DNA from: Mucilaginibacter yixingensis
GTDB lineage: Bacteria; Bacteroidota; Bacteroidia; Sphingobacteriales; Sphingobacteriaceae
Assembly (NCBI RefSeq): GCF_041080815.1
Contig: NZ_CP160205.1
Coordinates: forward strand, 1,178,001-1,242,000
Reading direction: 5' to 3'
DNA: 64,000 bases
In this document: positions 49,559 to 58,217 of the stretch, piece by piece
How positions within the stretch are numbered: position 1 is the first letter of the stretch
Layout of the letters: each line of letters starts with the position of its first letter
Program-made: the position numbers and the translations under genes
Notes under the pieces: generated by a model
What the model was told of the DNA's origin: nothing
What the model saw: only the letters and a program-made list of their open reading frames with translations
The model's database searches: none

Positions 49559-50026
49559 GTGAAAAAAATATTCATAGTTCTTATTTTATTCAATGTTTCA
49601 ACGTATAGTCTTTACGCTCAAAAGAAAACGATTGAAGGAAGGGTTATTGATGATAATCTGAAAGCTTTGCCTTACGTGTCAATTATGATCAATGACACTG
49701 TTAAAATAGGTAAGACAGACCTAAATGGTTTTTTTCATATAGAGATACCTGTTTCCGTTAAAAAGATATTATTTAGTACTGTTGGAATAGAGCTAGCGTC
49801 TGTAGAGCTTGCAGAGAAATGTGATGAAGTAGAAGTTGTAATGATGTTGAGTGGTACTTATGATTTTATAACCCATAGGAGGGTAGATCAACTTCGGATG
49901 AAAAGATTTAATAAATTACCGGAACTACATAAGGTGGCGTTTGAGAAAGGGATATTTAAAACCATTAAAGCTTGTTATACCCAAGAGTTTATACCTTGTT
50001 TTAAGAAAAGCAATGTAAAACGTTAA
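49559..50026 (+). CDS. Exported carboxypeptidase-like regulatory domain protein
   Basis: This 155-residue protein starts with GTG. A signal peptide (IFIVLILFNVSTYSLYAQ) precedes a carboxypeptidase-regulatory-like/TonB-plug-type beta domain (KTIEGRVIDDNLKALPYVSI, then GKTDLNGFFHIEIP). The rest is charged (RVDQLRMKRFNKLPELHKVA). It is AT-richer than its neighbours and lies between two identical 41-bp repeats, which hints at acquisition or shuffling. Function unknown. Confidence 0.72.
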   Translation: MKKIFIVLILFNVSTYSLYAQKKTIEGRVIDDNLKALPYVSIMINDTVKIGKTDLNGFFHIEIPVSVKKILFSTVGIELASVELAEKCDEVEVVMMLSGTYDFITHRRVDQLRMKRFNKLPELHKVAFEKGIFKTIKACYTQEFIPCFKKSNVKR

Positions 50027-50047
50027 GCAGCCCCAAAGGTTCTTTAA

Positions 50048-50088
50048 AAAAAAAAGCCCTCAACTTTCGTTGAAGGCTTTCTGGTGGT
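50048..50088. repeat. Terminator/tRNA-end direct repeat, copy 3
   Basis: The same 41 bp as at 49386. It contains the intrinsic terminator for minus-strand tRNA-Phe (GCCTTCAACGAAAGTTGAGGGC and a U-run) and overlaps the encoded 3' CCA end of that tRNA. Confidence 0.8.
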
Positions 50089-50157
50089 ACCAACTGGGAT
50101 CGAACCAGTGACACATGGATTTTCAGTCCATTGCTCTACCATCTGAGCTATGGTACC
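50082..50157 (-). tRNA. tRNA-Phe (GAA)
   Basis: The 76-nt minus-strand gene folds as a complete cloverleaf: acceptor GGTACCA with TGGTACC, a GAA anticodon in ACTGAAAATCC, T-arm GGTTCGATCC and an encoded CCA end. It is followed directly by a terminator hairpin and preceded by a TACATTTG promoter box at 50194-50201. Confidence 0.97.
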
Positions 50158-50193
50158 CTTTTTTTGACGTTTTGTTCCGTCGTTTTGGGATTG

Positions 50194-50201
50194 CAAATGT
50201 A
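50194..50201 (-). promoter_or_regulatory. -7 box of tRNA-Phe
   Basis: TACATTTG on the minus strand lies about 37 nt before the mature tRNA 5' end. The remaining AT-rich gap up to 50497 holds no gene that I can support. Confidence 0.55.
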
Positions 50202-50497
50202 GTGCGTTTTTTGATTTAAAGAAACTTTTTTTGAAATTTTTTTGAGCTTTCTTCTGTGGTTGGAAATTGAGCTGATTTAACGTTCTGTAAACCTTGTGTT
50301 TAACTTATGGAGGGTTGGAGGTTTTTTTTTCTCTTTTTGTAATAATGGCTTCACGTTTGATTAGGTCTGCCGTTTTCAGTCGGGAAAATATTTGTCATCT
50401 GCTCAAAATGGAGCTGTTTTTTTGGTTTGAGTATAGTTGAGAATAGTAAATCACATTGTTTAAACACTGGCAAAACCTTAACTTGTCTGTTGTTTCC

Positions 50498-51673
50498 ATG
50501 AAAAGAATTTTACCGGTTATCGTTATTTCCCAGTTTTTCTGCACCTCGTTGTGGTTTGCAGGCAATGCCGTTATTGGCGATATAGCACGTGAGTTTCACC
50601 TGCAATCTGGCTTTTTGGCTTACTTAAGCAGTGCAGTGCAGCTGGGATTTATTACCGGTACGTTGGTTTTTGCCGTGTTGGGTATTTCAGACCGGTTTTC
50701 ACCGTCGCGGGTGTTTTTTGCTTGCGCAATGATTGGTGCTCTTATCAATTTGGGGGTGGTTATTGCCGGTATTAGTCCCGCAGTATTATTGTTGCTTAGA
50801 GCGCTTACCGGTTTTTTTCTTGCAGGCATCTATCCGGTAGGGATGAAAATAGCAGCCGATCATTATGAGCGCGGACTCGGCAAATCGCTTGGCTTTTTGG
50901 TAGGAGCATTGGTTGTAGGTACAGCTTTTCCGCACCTGCTTAAATTTGCAATGGTGGGCTTGCCCTGGCGATATATTGTTTATGCAACGTCGGCGCTTGC
51001 AATGGCGGGGGGGACGGCAATGGTGCTTCTGGTGCCGGATGGGCCATATTGTAAACCCGGTCAAAAGATTCAGCCTTCGCTGTTTTTGCAGAGTTTTAAG
51101 AACAGGCAGTTCAGGGCTGCGGCGTTCGGCTATTTTGGACACATGTGGGAGTTATATACTTTTTGGGTTTTTGTCCCCATAATTTTGTCGTCCTACAAAG
51201 CCTACTTTCATCTGGAAGCATTTAATGTTCCGTTACTTTCATTCCTGATCATTGTTGTGGGGAGTTTGGCCTGTGTGGTAAGTGGCCTTTTGTCGCAGCG
51301 TTTTGGAGCAAAAAAGGTAGCCGCTATTGCGCTTGCCATATCTTGTTTGTGCTGTTTGGCGTCGCCATTGATGCTTTTCAATGCGTCGCAGTCGGCATTT
51401 TTAGTATTTATGTTGATTTGGAGCGCGTCCGTCATCGCAGATTCGCCGTTGTTTTCTACCCTTGTGGCGGGCAATGCACCTGCCGAGTCAAAAGGTACCG
51501 CTCTAACCATTGTTAATTGCATTGGCTTCGGCATTACAATTATCAGCATACAGTTTTTAAGCGCGATACATACCAGCGGCAATACCCGGTACATCTTTAC
51601 GCTGCTGGCTATTGGTCCGCTGTTGGGGTTGTTAGCTTTGGCCGCTGGCCAAAAGTCAAAGTTGTCGTGCTGA
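50498..51673 (+). CDS. Major facilitator superfamily transporter
   Basis: This 391-residue protein has twelve probable membrane helices and MFS loop motifs such as GISDRFSPSRV (loop 2-3) and SGLLSQRFGAKKV (second half). Its N-terminus (ILPVIVISQFFCTSLWFAGN) resembles CynX/NimT-like permeases. The substrate is unknown. It starts at the ATG at 50498; the longer frame begins with a weak codon in leader sequence. Confidence 0.85.
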   Translation: MKRILPVIVISQFFCTSLWFAGNAVIGDIAREFHLQSGFLAYLSSAVQLGFITGTLVFAVLGISDRFSPSRVFFACAMIGALINLGVVIAGISPAVLLLLRALTGFFLAGIYPVGMKIAADHYERGLGKSLGFLVGALVVGTAFPHLLKFAMVGLPWRYIVYATSALAMAGGTAMVLLVPDGPYCKPGQKIQPSLFLQSFKNRQFRAAAFGYFGHMWELYTFWVFVPIILSSYKAYFHLEAFNVPLLSFLIIVVGSLACVVSGLLSQRFGAKKVAAIALAISCLCCLASPLMLFNASQSAFLVFMLIWSASVIADSPLFSTLVAGNAPAESKGTALTIVNCIGFGITIISIQFLSAIHTSGNTRYIFTLLAIGPLLGLLALAAGQKSKLSC

Positions 51674-51769
51674 CTTAACGGTAGGTACACAGCAACCGGC
51701 AGGCTACTGTTTCAGCAAAACTGACTATCTTCAAGCCGGCATTAAGGCCATTTGCACATCCACATGACC

Positions 51770-53149
51770 ATGAAAAAACAGCTGCTTTTTGCACTTGTAC
51801 TGTTCTGCAGTGCGGCATCGGCACAAAAAAAATATACGGCCAGTTGGGCATCTATAGACTCACGACCCATTCCGGCCTGGTACACCAATGCCAAGTTTGG
51901 TATTTTTATCCATTGGGGCGTGTATTCGGTGCCCGCTTATGCACCGGTTGGTAAAGAGTTTGATGTTTACTCCAAGTATGCCGAGTGGTACTGGAACCGG
52001 TTAGAAAATGATACTACCAATGTAGGGCGTGCCTTTCGCCATTTTCATGAGAAAACCTACGGCAAAAACTTCAAGTACCGTGATTTTGCGCCGATGTTTA
52101 AGGCCGAGCTGTTCAACCCCAGTCAATGGGTCGATCTGTTTGTGGCTTCGGGGGCTAAATATGTAGTGCTAACCTCTAAACATCATGAGGGCTACACGCT
52201 TTGGCACAGTGCGCAATCGCCGGGGTGGAATAGTGTTGACGTTGGTGCGCACCGGGATCTGGCCGGCGATCTTACCCATGCCGTAAAGGCCAAAGGACTG
52301 AAAATGGGTTTTTATTATTCGCTTTATGAGTGGAACAATCCGCTATATCATAGCAACGTACACCGTTATGTAAGTGAGCACATGCTGCCGCAATTAAAAG
52401 ATCTGGTTACCCGTTATCAGCCTGATATTATTTGGCCCGATGGCGAGTGGGAGCATCCGGCAGGTACCTGGCGGAGCGCCGAATTTTTAGCATGGTTGTA
52501 TAATGATAGTGCTGTGAAGGATGACGTGGTGACGAATGACCGCTGGGGAAGCGATACCCGGAACAAGCACGGCGGTTATTACACCACAGAGTATGATTTG
52601 GAGGGCGATAAGAATGTCAAAAACAAAAAAATAACCCATCCGTGGGAAGAGTGCCGTGCTATCGGCGGTTCGTTTGGCTATAATCGTAACGAGAACTTTG
52701 CCGATTATAGCACGCCTGACGACCTGATCCATGTGCTGATAGAGAAAGTGGCTAAAGGCGGTAATTTGCTGTTAGATATTGGTCCGGCTGCAGACGGAAC
52801 CATCCCGGTGATTATGCAGCAGCGCTTAATGGATATTGGCCATTGGTTAAAAATTAACGGCGATGCTATTTACAATACGTCCGTTTGGGCCGGGGCTTAC
52901 GCCAGCAAGCATCCAGGGGTTTTCTATACCCGCAACGGTAAAGATTTGTATGTGCTTTGCGAGCAGTATCCGTCGGTACCTTTAAAAGTTAGCGGTATTA
53001 AAAAGCCTGCTAGCATTATTTTGTTAAGCACCCATGGTGCTGTATCTACTGCCTATACCGGTAAAACTTTGACAATTGTGCCTCCTGCTTTCACGCCCAA
53101 ATCGGGCAGATATGCCTGGGTGTTTAAATTGGCCGGGGCGTTGGACTAA
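51770..53149 (+). CDS. Exported alpha-L-fucosidase, GH29
   Basis: This 459-residue glycoside hydrolase has a signal peptide (MKKQLLFALVLFCSAASAQ). The GH29 core is clear: KFGIFIHWGVYSVPAYAP, VLTSKHHEGYTLW, then DIIWPDGEWE, where the Asp after W-P is the likely catalytic nucleophile. It removes fucose from glycans, probably in the periplasm or outside. ATG codons at 51764 and 51770 are both possible; the second gives a cleaner signal peptide. Confidence 0.92.
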   Translation: MKKQLLFALVLFCSAASAQKKYTASWASIDSRPIPAWYTNAKFGIFIHWGVYSVPAYAPVGKEFDVYSKYAEWYWNRLENDTTNVGRAFRHFHEKTYGKNFKYRDFAPMFKAELFNPSQWVDLFVASGAKYVVLTSKHHEGYTLWHSAQSPGWNSVDVGAHRDLAGDLTHAVKAKGLKMGFYYSLYEWNNPLYHSNVHRYVSEHMLPQLKDLVTRYQPDIIWPDGEWEHPAGTWRSAEFLAWLYNDSAVKDDVVTNDRWGSDTRNKHGGYYTTEYDLEGDKNVKNKKITHPWEECRAIGGSFGYNRNENFADYSTPDDLIHVLIEKVAKGGNLLLDIGPAADGTIPVIMQQRLMDIGHWLKINGDAIYNTSVWAGAYASKHPGVFYTRNGKDLYVLCEQYPSVPLKVSGIKKPASIILLSTHGAVSTAYTGKTLTIVPPAFTPKSGRYAWVFKLAGALD

Positions 53150-53270
53150 CTATAATTTATACGTTTGGTCATTGCCGTAAGGACCGACATTTTATAACGT
53201 TCGAATAATTGGGGGCGATCTTCATTATCCCCCCCTCTAAACACAATCTTCCTTTCGGCGTTAAACCAAT

Positions 53271-54824
53271 ATGCTGAAACGAATATTGGTCTGTTTGGTA
53301 TGCGGATACGCTTGGTGCCAAGCTCAGGCTCAACCTAAAACACCGGCACAATTGTACCCGGGCTTGTTTGACGCTGTGCAGATGGAGCGCATTTTTCCCG
53401 ATGGCAAAACTTTTCCTGATTGTACCCCCAGGCGTTCTGCCGTGGCCATTATGGTTAGCTATAACAAGCAGCGCACCGATCCTGGTTTTAATTTAAAAAG
53501 TTTTGTACAGGATAACTTTACCGAACCTGCCCCGGCAGGCTCAACCTATCGCAGTAATGTGAAGAAAGGCGTGCAGTATCACATTGAAGAGCTATGGAAT
53601 GTGTTGCAGCGCCATGCCGATACCGCTACCAACTCCTCGCTTATTCCGTTGCCGTATAGCTACGTGGTGCCCGGCGGACGTTTCAGGGAGGTTTACTACT
53701 GGGATTCATACTTTACCATGCTTGGCTTGGAAGAAAGTAAGCGTTATGACGTGATCAGCAATATGGTCAAAAATTTCGCTTATCTAATAGATACCTATGG
53801 CCACGCACCCAACGGCAACCGTACGTACTATCTGAGCCGCTCGCAACCGCCATTTTTTGTGCTGATGGTAGAATTGCTGGCCCGATATACCGATCGCGGT
53901 GTACTCATTACTTATCGCCCGCAACTAATTGCCGAGTATAATTACTGGATGAAGACCGGCCCGCAACTAAAGCCGGGCCAAACGAGCAACAATGTGGTGT
54001 GTATGCCTGATGGTAGTCTGCTTAATCGTTATTGGGACTATAGCGCCTCTCCACGCGACGAATCGTATCGGGAGGATGTTCTGGGTGCTCGCGAGTCAAA
54101 ACAGGCTCCAGTGGCTTATTATCGTAATATCCGGGCAGCTGCCGAGTCGGGCTGGGATTTTAGCAGTCGCTGGCTGGCAGATGGCAAAACGCTGGCCACC
54201 ATTCAAACTACAGATCTGGTGGCTATCGATCTGAATTGTATCCTTTACCGGCTGGAACAAACCATCGCCTCGTCATACCGGTTAAGCGGGCAGGTTAACT
54301 CGGCCCAATTTTATCAGGCCAAAGCCCGCCAGCGTCAGAAAGCTATCCTGAAATATTGCTGGAATGCCTCGCTTGGCGATTTTCAGGATTACAATATCAG
54401 AACCCGCACGCTATCGCCGCAGGTTACTATTGCCACGGCTTATCCGCTTTTCTTCAATATAGCTACTACAGCTCAGGCTAAGCAAATAGCCAAACTGATA
54501 GGTGCAAAGTTTGTGCGTGCCGGAGGTGTGGCCACCACGTTAGTCAATACCGGGCAACAATGGGATAGCCCTAACGGCTGGGCTCCGCTGCAATATATCA
54601 CCATAACGGGCCTGCGTAATTACGGACAAGATAGCCTGGCGCATGTAATCAGCTCTCGCTGGATCAGCACCAATACCCGGGTGTTTATGCAAACCGGCAA
54701 ACTACAAGAAAAGTATGAGGTAGAAACCACCGGTAACCAGGCCGGCGGCGGCGAGTACCCGCTGCAAGATGGTTTTGGTTGGACTAACGGCGTGCTGGAA
54801 AAGTTAATGGGAGCGGGGAAGTAA
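53271..54824 (+). CDS. treA: Exported trehalase, GH37
   Basis: This 517-residue inverting hydrolase splits trehalose to glucose. A signal peptide (ILVCLVCGYAWCQAQA) is followed by the GH37 domain with signature 1 PGGRFREVYYWDSYF and signature 2 QQWDSPNGWAP. An RSAVAIM-type start and the GGGEYPLQDGFGWTNGV end complete the family pattern. It lies after the fucosidase on the same strand with a 120-bp gap, so the two may form a small carbohydrate-use region. Confidence 0.95.
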   Translation: MLKRILVCLVCGYAWCQAQAQPKTPAQLYPGLFDAVQMERIFPDGKTFPDCTPRRSAVAIMVSYNKQRTDPGFNLKSFVQDNFTEPAPAGSTYRSNVKKGVQYHIEELWNVLQRHADTATNSSLIPLPYSYVVPGGRFREVYYWDSYFTMLGLEESKRYDVISNMVKNFAYLIDTYGHAPNGNRTYYLSRSQPPFFVLMVELLARYTDRGVLITYRPQLIAEYNYWMKTGPQLKPGQTSNNVVCMPDGSLLNRYWDYSASPRDESYREDVLGARESKQAPVAYYRNIRAAAESGWDFSSRWLADGKTLATIQTTDLVAIDLNCILYRLEQTIASSYRLSGQVNSAQFYQAKARQRQKAILKYCWNASLGDFQDYNIRTRTLSPQVTIATAYPLFFNIATTAQAKQIAKLIGAKFVRAGGVATTLVNTGQQWDSPNGWAPLQYITITGLRNYGQDSLAHVISSRWISTNTRVFMQTGKLQEKYEVETTGNQAGGGEYPLQDGFGWTNGVLEKLMGAGK

Positions 54825-54874
54825 ATATTACAAGTGGCCTGTGTGATTCCCTCCCCAGGGAGGGATGTGAAAAT

Positions 54875-55531
54875 TTACAAAACCATCTCCGGTACCTCGC
54901 CCTCAATAATCAGCTTGCCTGCGGTGGCCTTTTTAATTTCCTCAACACTGATGCCGGGTGCGCGCTCCAGTAGTTTAAAACCGCCCTCTGGTAATACGTC
55001 AAGAACCGCCAATTCTGTTACTATTTTTTTTACACAATGGATGCCGGTGAGGGGTAGGGTGCACTTGGGTAATAGTTTAGATTCGCCCTCCTTGTTCACA
55101 TGCTGCATGGCCACAATAATGTTCTCTGCGCTGGCCACCAGATCCATGGCGCCACCCATGCCTTTTACCATTTTTCCGGGAATCTTCCAGTTGGCAATAT
55201 CGCCGTTTTCAGATACCTCCATGGCGCCCAGAATAGTAAGATTAACCTTCTTGGCGCGAATCATCCCGAAGCTCATAGCCGAATCAAAAATAGCCGAGCC
55301 CGGTAGTATGGTGATGGTTTGCTTGCCGGCGTTAATGGTGTCAGGGTCTTCCTCGCCCGCGATAGGGAAGGGCCCCATGCCCAGCAATCCGTTTTCAGAT
55401 TGCAGCACCACGTCCATTTCGTTGGGTATATAATTGGCCACAAGGGTGGGTATGCCAATGCCCAGATTAACATAATAGCCATCCTTAATTTCGCGCGCTA
55501 TGCGTTTGGCAATGCCTTCTTTGTCTAACAT
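54875..55531 (-). CDS. scoB: 3-oxoacid CoA-transferase subunit B
   Basis: This 218-residue subunit carries the catalytic glutamate in SENGLLGMGP (Glu46) and the GIGIPTLVANY motif. It normally pairs with a ~230-residue A subunit to move CoA between succinyl-CoA and acetoacetate. No scoA gene lies next to it; the upstream 500 bp are repeats. The start at 55531 (MLDKEGIAKRIA) matches the family. Confidence 0.92.
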   Translation of the reverse strand: MLDKEGIAKRIAREIKDGYYVNLGIGIPTLVANYIPNEMDVVLQSENGLLGMGPFPIAGEEDPDTINAGKQTITILPGSAIFDSAMSFGMIRAKKVNLTILGAMEVSENGDIANWKIPGKMVKGMGGAMDLVASAENIIVAMQHVNKEGESKLLPKCTLPLTGIHCVKKIVTELAVLDVLPEGGFKLLERAPGISVEEIKKATAGKLIIEGEVPEMVL

Positions 55532-55714
55532 AAAAAACGGTTTATAAGCGTCGTTTAGAGCGACAAAACAAATTAGCAATTTGTTTCAGAAAACAGTCAG
55601 TCCGGGCAGTTTTTTATTTAGACGGAGGTTTTTGGGGGAGTTTGTTTTTAATGTTTTAAGTTAAATTAATTAGTAATATAAATTATTTATACATCTGAAT
55701 ATTAATTTGATATA

Positions 55715-55744
55715 AAAAGTTCTGTATTCAAATACAGAACTTTT
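55715..55744. other. 14-bp perfect hairpin with 2-nt spacer
   Basis: AAAAGTTCTGTATT, CA, AATACAGAACTTTT: terminator-like in form but located between divergent genes scoB and the DUF2459 gene, where no transcript should end. It could close an unannotated small RNA or be left from a lost gene. Confidence 0.45.
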
Positions 55745-55778
55745 ATCCATATTTAAGTATTAAATTGTCAGGCCGGTT

Positions 55779-55875
55779 TGTCATTGCGAGGAACGAAGCA
55801 ATCTCGTCGAATGCTTGTCGGAATTGCATGTCCTGAATGCTTTGTGACGAGATTGCTTCGTTCCTCGCAATGACA
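55779..55875. repeat. REP-like palindromic repeat, copy E (perfect arms)
   Basis: Arms of about 26 bp, starting TGTCATTGCGAGGAACGAAG, pair perfectly with the right arm ending TTCGTTCCTCGCAATGACA. The core differs from other copies (TTGCGAG in place of CTGAG), so several sequence variants exist. Confidence 0.85.
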
Positions 55876-55914
55876 GTTTGGCGACGATGAAAAGCAGTTT
55901 TCTGTACCCCGATT

Positions 55915-55985
55915 AACGTTTGTTCCCGCTTTGCGCTCATACGCCTACAGGCCTTATGCACGGGCCGGTATCCGCTCTAATCGGG
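55915..55985. repeat. Second copy of the GAGCGGATACCGGCCCGTG repeat, inverted
   Basis: CATACGCCTACAGGCCTTAT, then GCACGGGCCGGTATCCGCTC, is the reverse complement of the 28432-28515 element. It lies directly beside REP-like copy E. Confidence 0.5.
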
Positions 55986-56047
55986 TTTAGTGTGATCGAT
56001 GGTCCCGTAGATGAAAAGCATCAGATCAATTCCTTATCTTTAACCCA

Positions 56048-56734
56048 ATGCGTTACCTGAAACTTATCCTAAGCATCATCAGAAAGATCATTACCGGCTT
56101 TTTCGCTTTTGTGCTCAGCTACCTTTTCATCGCCATGGTGCTGTCAGAAATTCCGGTGAACCGAAACCATTTGAAAGGGCATGATATTGCCATCTATATC
56201 CTCACCAATGGCGACCATACTGATGTGGTTTTGCCCGTCAAAACATCGCTTATTGATTGGAGCCGGCAAGTGAAGTTTGCGCACACCATCAGTCAAGACA
56301 CGGCTTTCAAATACGTAGCCCTGGGCTGGGGCGATAAAGGCTTCTATCTCAATACACCAACATGGGCACAACTAAAGTTTAGTGTGGCATTCAAAGCGGC
56401 AACGGGCTTGAGTACAGCTGCTATCCACGCCACATTCTATAAAGAGATGCATGAAAGCAAACGCTGCGTGAAGATTTGGATTGATAAGGCTCAGTATCAA
56501 AAAATGATAGCTTATATTAATTCAAGTTTTATTTTAGATAAATCAGGCCAACCACTCAATATAAAAACCAACGCTCAGTACGGCCGCAACGATGCTTTCT
56601 ATGATGCTAAGCGGGTTTACAGCATTTTCTACACTTGTAATACCTGGGCCAATGGTGCGCTAAAGGCCGCCGGTATTCGCGCCTGTTTGTGGACGCCTTT
56701 TGACAGAGGAATCTTTTATCAGTATAGCAAATAA
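56048..56734 (+). CDS. DUF2459/TIGR02117-family membrane protein
   Basis: This 228-residue protein has one N-terminal helix (ITGFFAFVLSYLFIAMVL). The family motif NGDHTDVVLPV and later FKYVALGWGDKGFYLNTPTW, SRF-like segments and IFYTCNTWANGALKAAGI with Cys and N match TIGR02117, once described near urease genes. The biochemical role is unknown; the Cys/Asn/His pattern recalls a papain-like fold. Confidence 0.82.
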   Translation: MRYLKLILSIIRKIITGFFAFVLSYLFIAMVLSEIPVNRNHLKGHDIAIYILTNGDHTDVVLPVKTSLIDWSRQVKFAHTISQDTAFKYVALGWGDKGFYLNTPTWAQLKFSVAFKAATGLSTAAIHATFYKEMHESKRCVKIWIDKAQYQKMIAYINSSFILDKSGQPLNIKTNAQYGRNDAFYDAKRVYSIFYTCNTWANGALKAAGIRACLWTPFDRGIFYQYSK

Positions 56735-56878
56735 CGGGCAGGAAGAAAGCGTTAAGAATCACTGAATGGGGCTTTTTAGTACATTCTTGTCCGTTGCTTC
56801 CCGACTCTTGCTTCTAAAAAGCTAGCGTCATGAAAAAGCAACTAATCACCAATCAACCAATTACTAATCACTAATTAT

Positions 56879-56886
56879 TATCTTTG
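56879..56886 (+). promoter_or_regulatory. -7 box of mnmA
   Basis: TATCTTTG fits TAnnTTTG and ends 9 nt before the mnmA ATG, giving a very short 5' leader. Confidence 0.5.
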
Positions 56887-56895
56887 CAGCTTGAT

Positions 56896-57987
56896 ATGAG
56901 TAAGCACGGAAGGATATTGGTTGCCATGAGTGGCGGTGTGGACAGTTCGGTTGCCGCGGTGATGCTGCATGAGCAGGGTTATGAGGTAATTGGCCTGACT
57001 ATGAAAACCTGGGATTATGCGTCGGCAGGTGGCTCGTCTAAAGAGACCGGATGTTGTAGCCTGGATAGTATTAATGATGCCCGTGCACTGGCCGTGGCTT
57101 ATGGTTTTCCGCATTACATCCTGGACATCCGCGATGAGTTTGGCGATTTTGTAATCGACAATTTTGTGGACGAATACATGGCCGGCCGCACGCCAAACCC
57201 ATGTGTGTTATGCAACACCCACATTAAATGGGAAGCCTTGCTAAAGCGTGCCGATAAGCTGGATTGTGAGTTTATTGCCACCGGCCATTACGCTAACATT
57301 CGCCAGCAGGAAGAGAACAACAGGTATGTGATCTCTAAAGGCCGGGATGAAAATAAAGATCAGTCTTACGTGTTGTGGGGCGTATCTCAGAAAAACCTTG
57401 CGCGTACCCATTTTCCGTTAGGTAATTTTACTAAAGCAGAGATCCGTCAGATGGCGCTTGATATGGGGCAATTTGATCTGGCCACCAAAAGCGAGAGCTA
57501 TGAAATATGTTTTGTGCCCGATAACGATTATAGAGCGTTTTTAAGGCACAAAGTAGGAGATATGGATGCAAGGGTTGGTCAGGGTAGTTTTGTGCTTACA
57601 GACGGCACCGTAGTGGGCCAGCATCAAGGTTATCCGTTCTATACCATCGGTCAGCGCAAAGGCCTGGGCATAGCACTGGGTAAACCTATGTTTGTAACCC
57701 GTATAGATCCTACCACCAATACTGTGGTTCTGGGTACCGAAGAAGAGCTGCAAAAACGCGAAGCCTGGGTGCGCAACCTCAACCTCATTAAATACGAAAA
57801 CATTAACCAGCCCCTACAGGCGGTTACCAAAATACGCTACAAAGACGCCGGCACCGAAAGCACCATTGTGCAAATGGGCGATAACATGAAAGTAGATTTT
57901 ACGCATGCCGTAGCAGGTATAGCTCCCGGTCAGTCAGCCGTATTCTATGAAGGTTCGGATTTGCTGGGCGGCGGATTTTTGATATAA
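56896..57987 (+). CDS. mnmA: tRNA-specific 2-thiouridylase
   Basis: This 363-residue enzyme thiolates U34 of Glu, Gln and Lys tRNAs. The PP-loop is AMSGGVDSSVAA; catalytic cysteines are in RTPNPCVLCNTHIKW and SESYEICFVPDND. The C-terminal beta domains follow. The ATG at 56896 fits the promoter box at 56879. A strong terminator lies 39 nt after the stop. Confidence 0.96.
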   Translation: MSKHGRILVAMSGGVDSSVAAVMLHEQGYEVIGLTMKTWDYASAGGSSKETGCCSLDSINDARALAVAYGFPHYILDIRDEFGDFVIDNFVDEYMAGRTPNPCVLCNTHIKWEALLKRADKLDCEFIATGHYANIRQQEENNRYVISKGRDENKDQSYVLWGVSQKNLARTHFPLGNFTKAEIRQMALDMGQFDLATKSESYEICFVPDNDYRAFLRHKVGDMDARVGQGSFVLTDGTVVGQHQGYPFYTIGQRKGLGIALGKPMFVTRIDPTTNTVVLGTEEELQKREAWVRNLNLIKYENINQPLQAVTKIRYKDAGTESTIVQMGDNMKVDFTHAVAGIAPGQSAVFYEGSDLLGGGFLI

Positions 57988-58026
57988 CTGGTCATTAGTC
58001 ATTGGTATGTCTCCTGAGGACTTAAT

Positions 58027-58063
58027 AAAATAGAAAAGCGGCGTAAGCCGCTTTTCTATTTTT
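58027..58063 (+). terminator. Terminator of mnmA
   Basis: Sixteen-bp arms (AAAATAGAAAAGCGGC and complement) flank GTAA and end in T-rich sequence. Confidence 0.88.
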
Positions 58064-58070
58064 ATCCGTA

Positions 58071-58167
58071 TGTCATCCCGACGAAGGAGGGATCTTTTCG
58101 ATATTGAATCCAGAAGCGCAAATCCGACTTGTTGTTCCGAAAAGATCCCTCCTTCGTCGGGATGACA
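58071..58167. repeat. REP-like palindromic repeat, copy F (perfect arms)
   Basis: Thirty-bp perfect arms beginning TGTCATCCCGACGAAGGAGG surround a ~37-nt centre. It fills the convergent gap between mnmA and the aldehyde dehydrogenase. Short AGTCATTAG-type repeats lie on both sides (57992-58003 and 58178-58200). Confidence 0.85.
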
Positions 58168-58217
58168 GATTGTTAGCACTAATCACTAATGACTAATGAC
58201 CGGCGCAGCCAAAATGA

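Noticed and set aside
156..58167. CRISPR array
   Set aside because: The dispersed palindromes are spread over the window and not regularly spaced; there are no spacers or cas genes.
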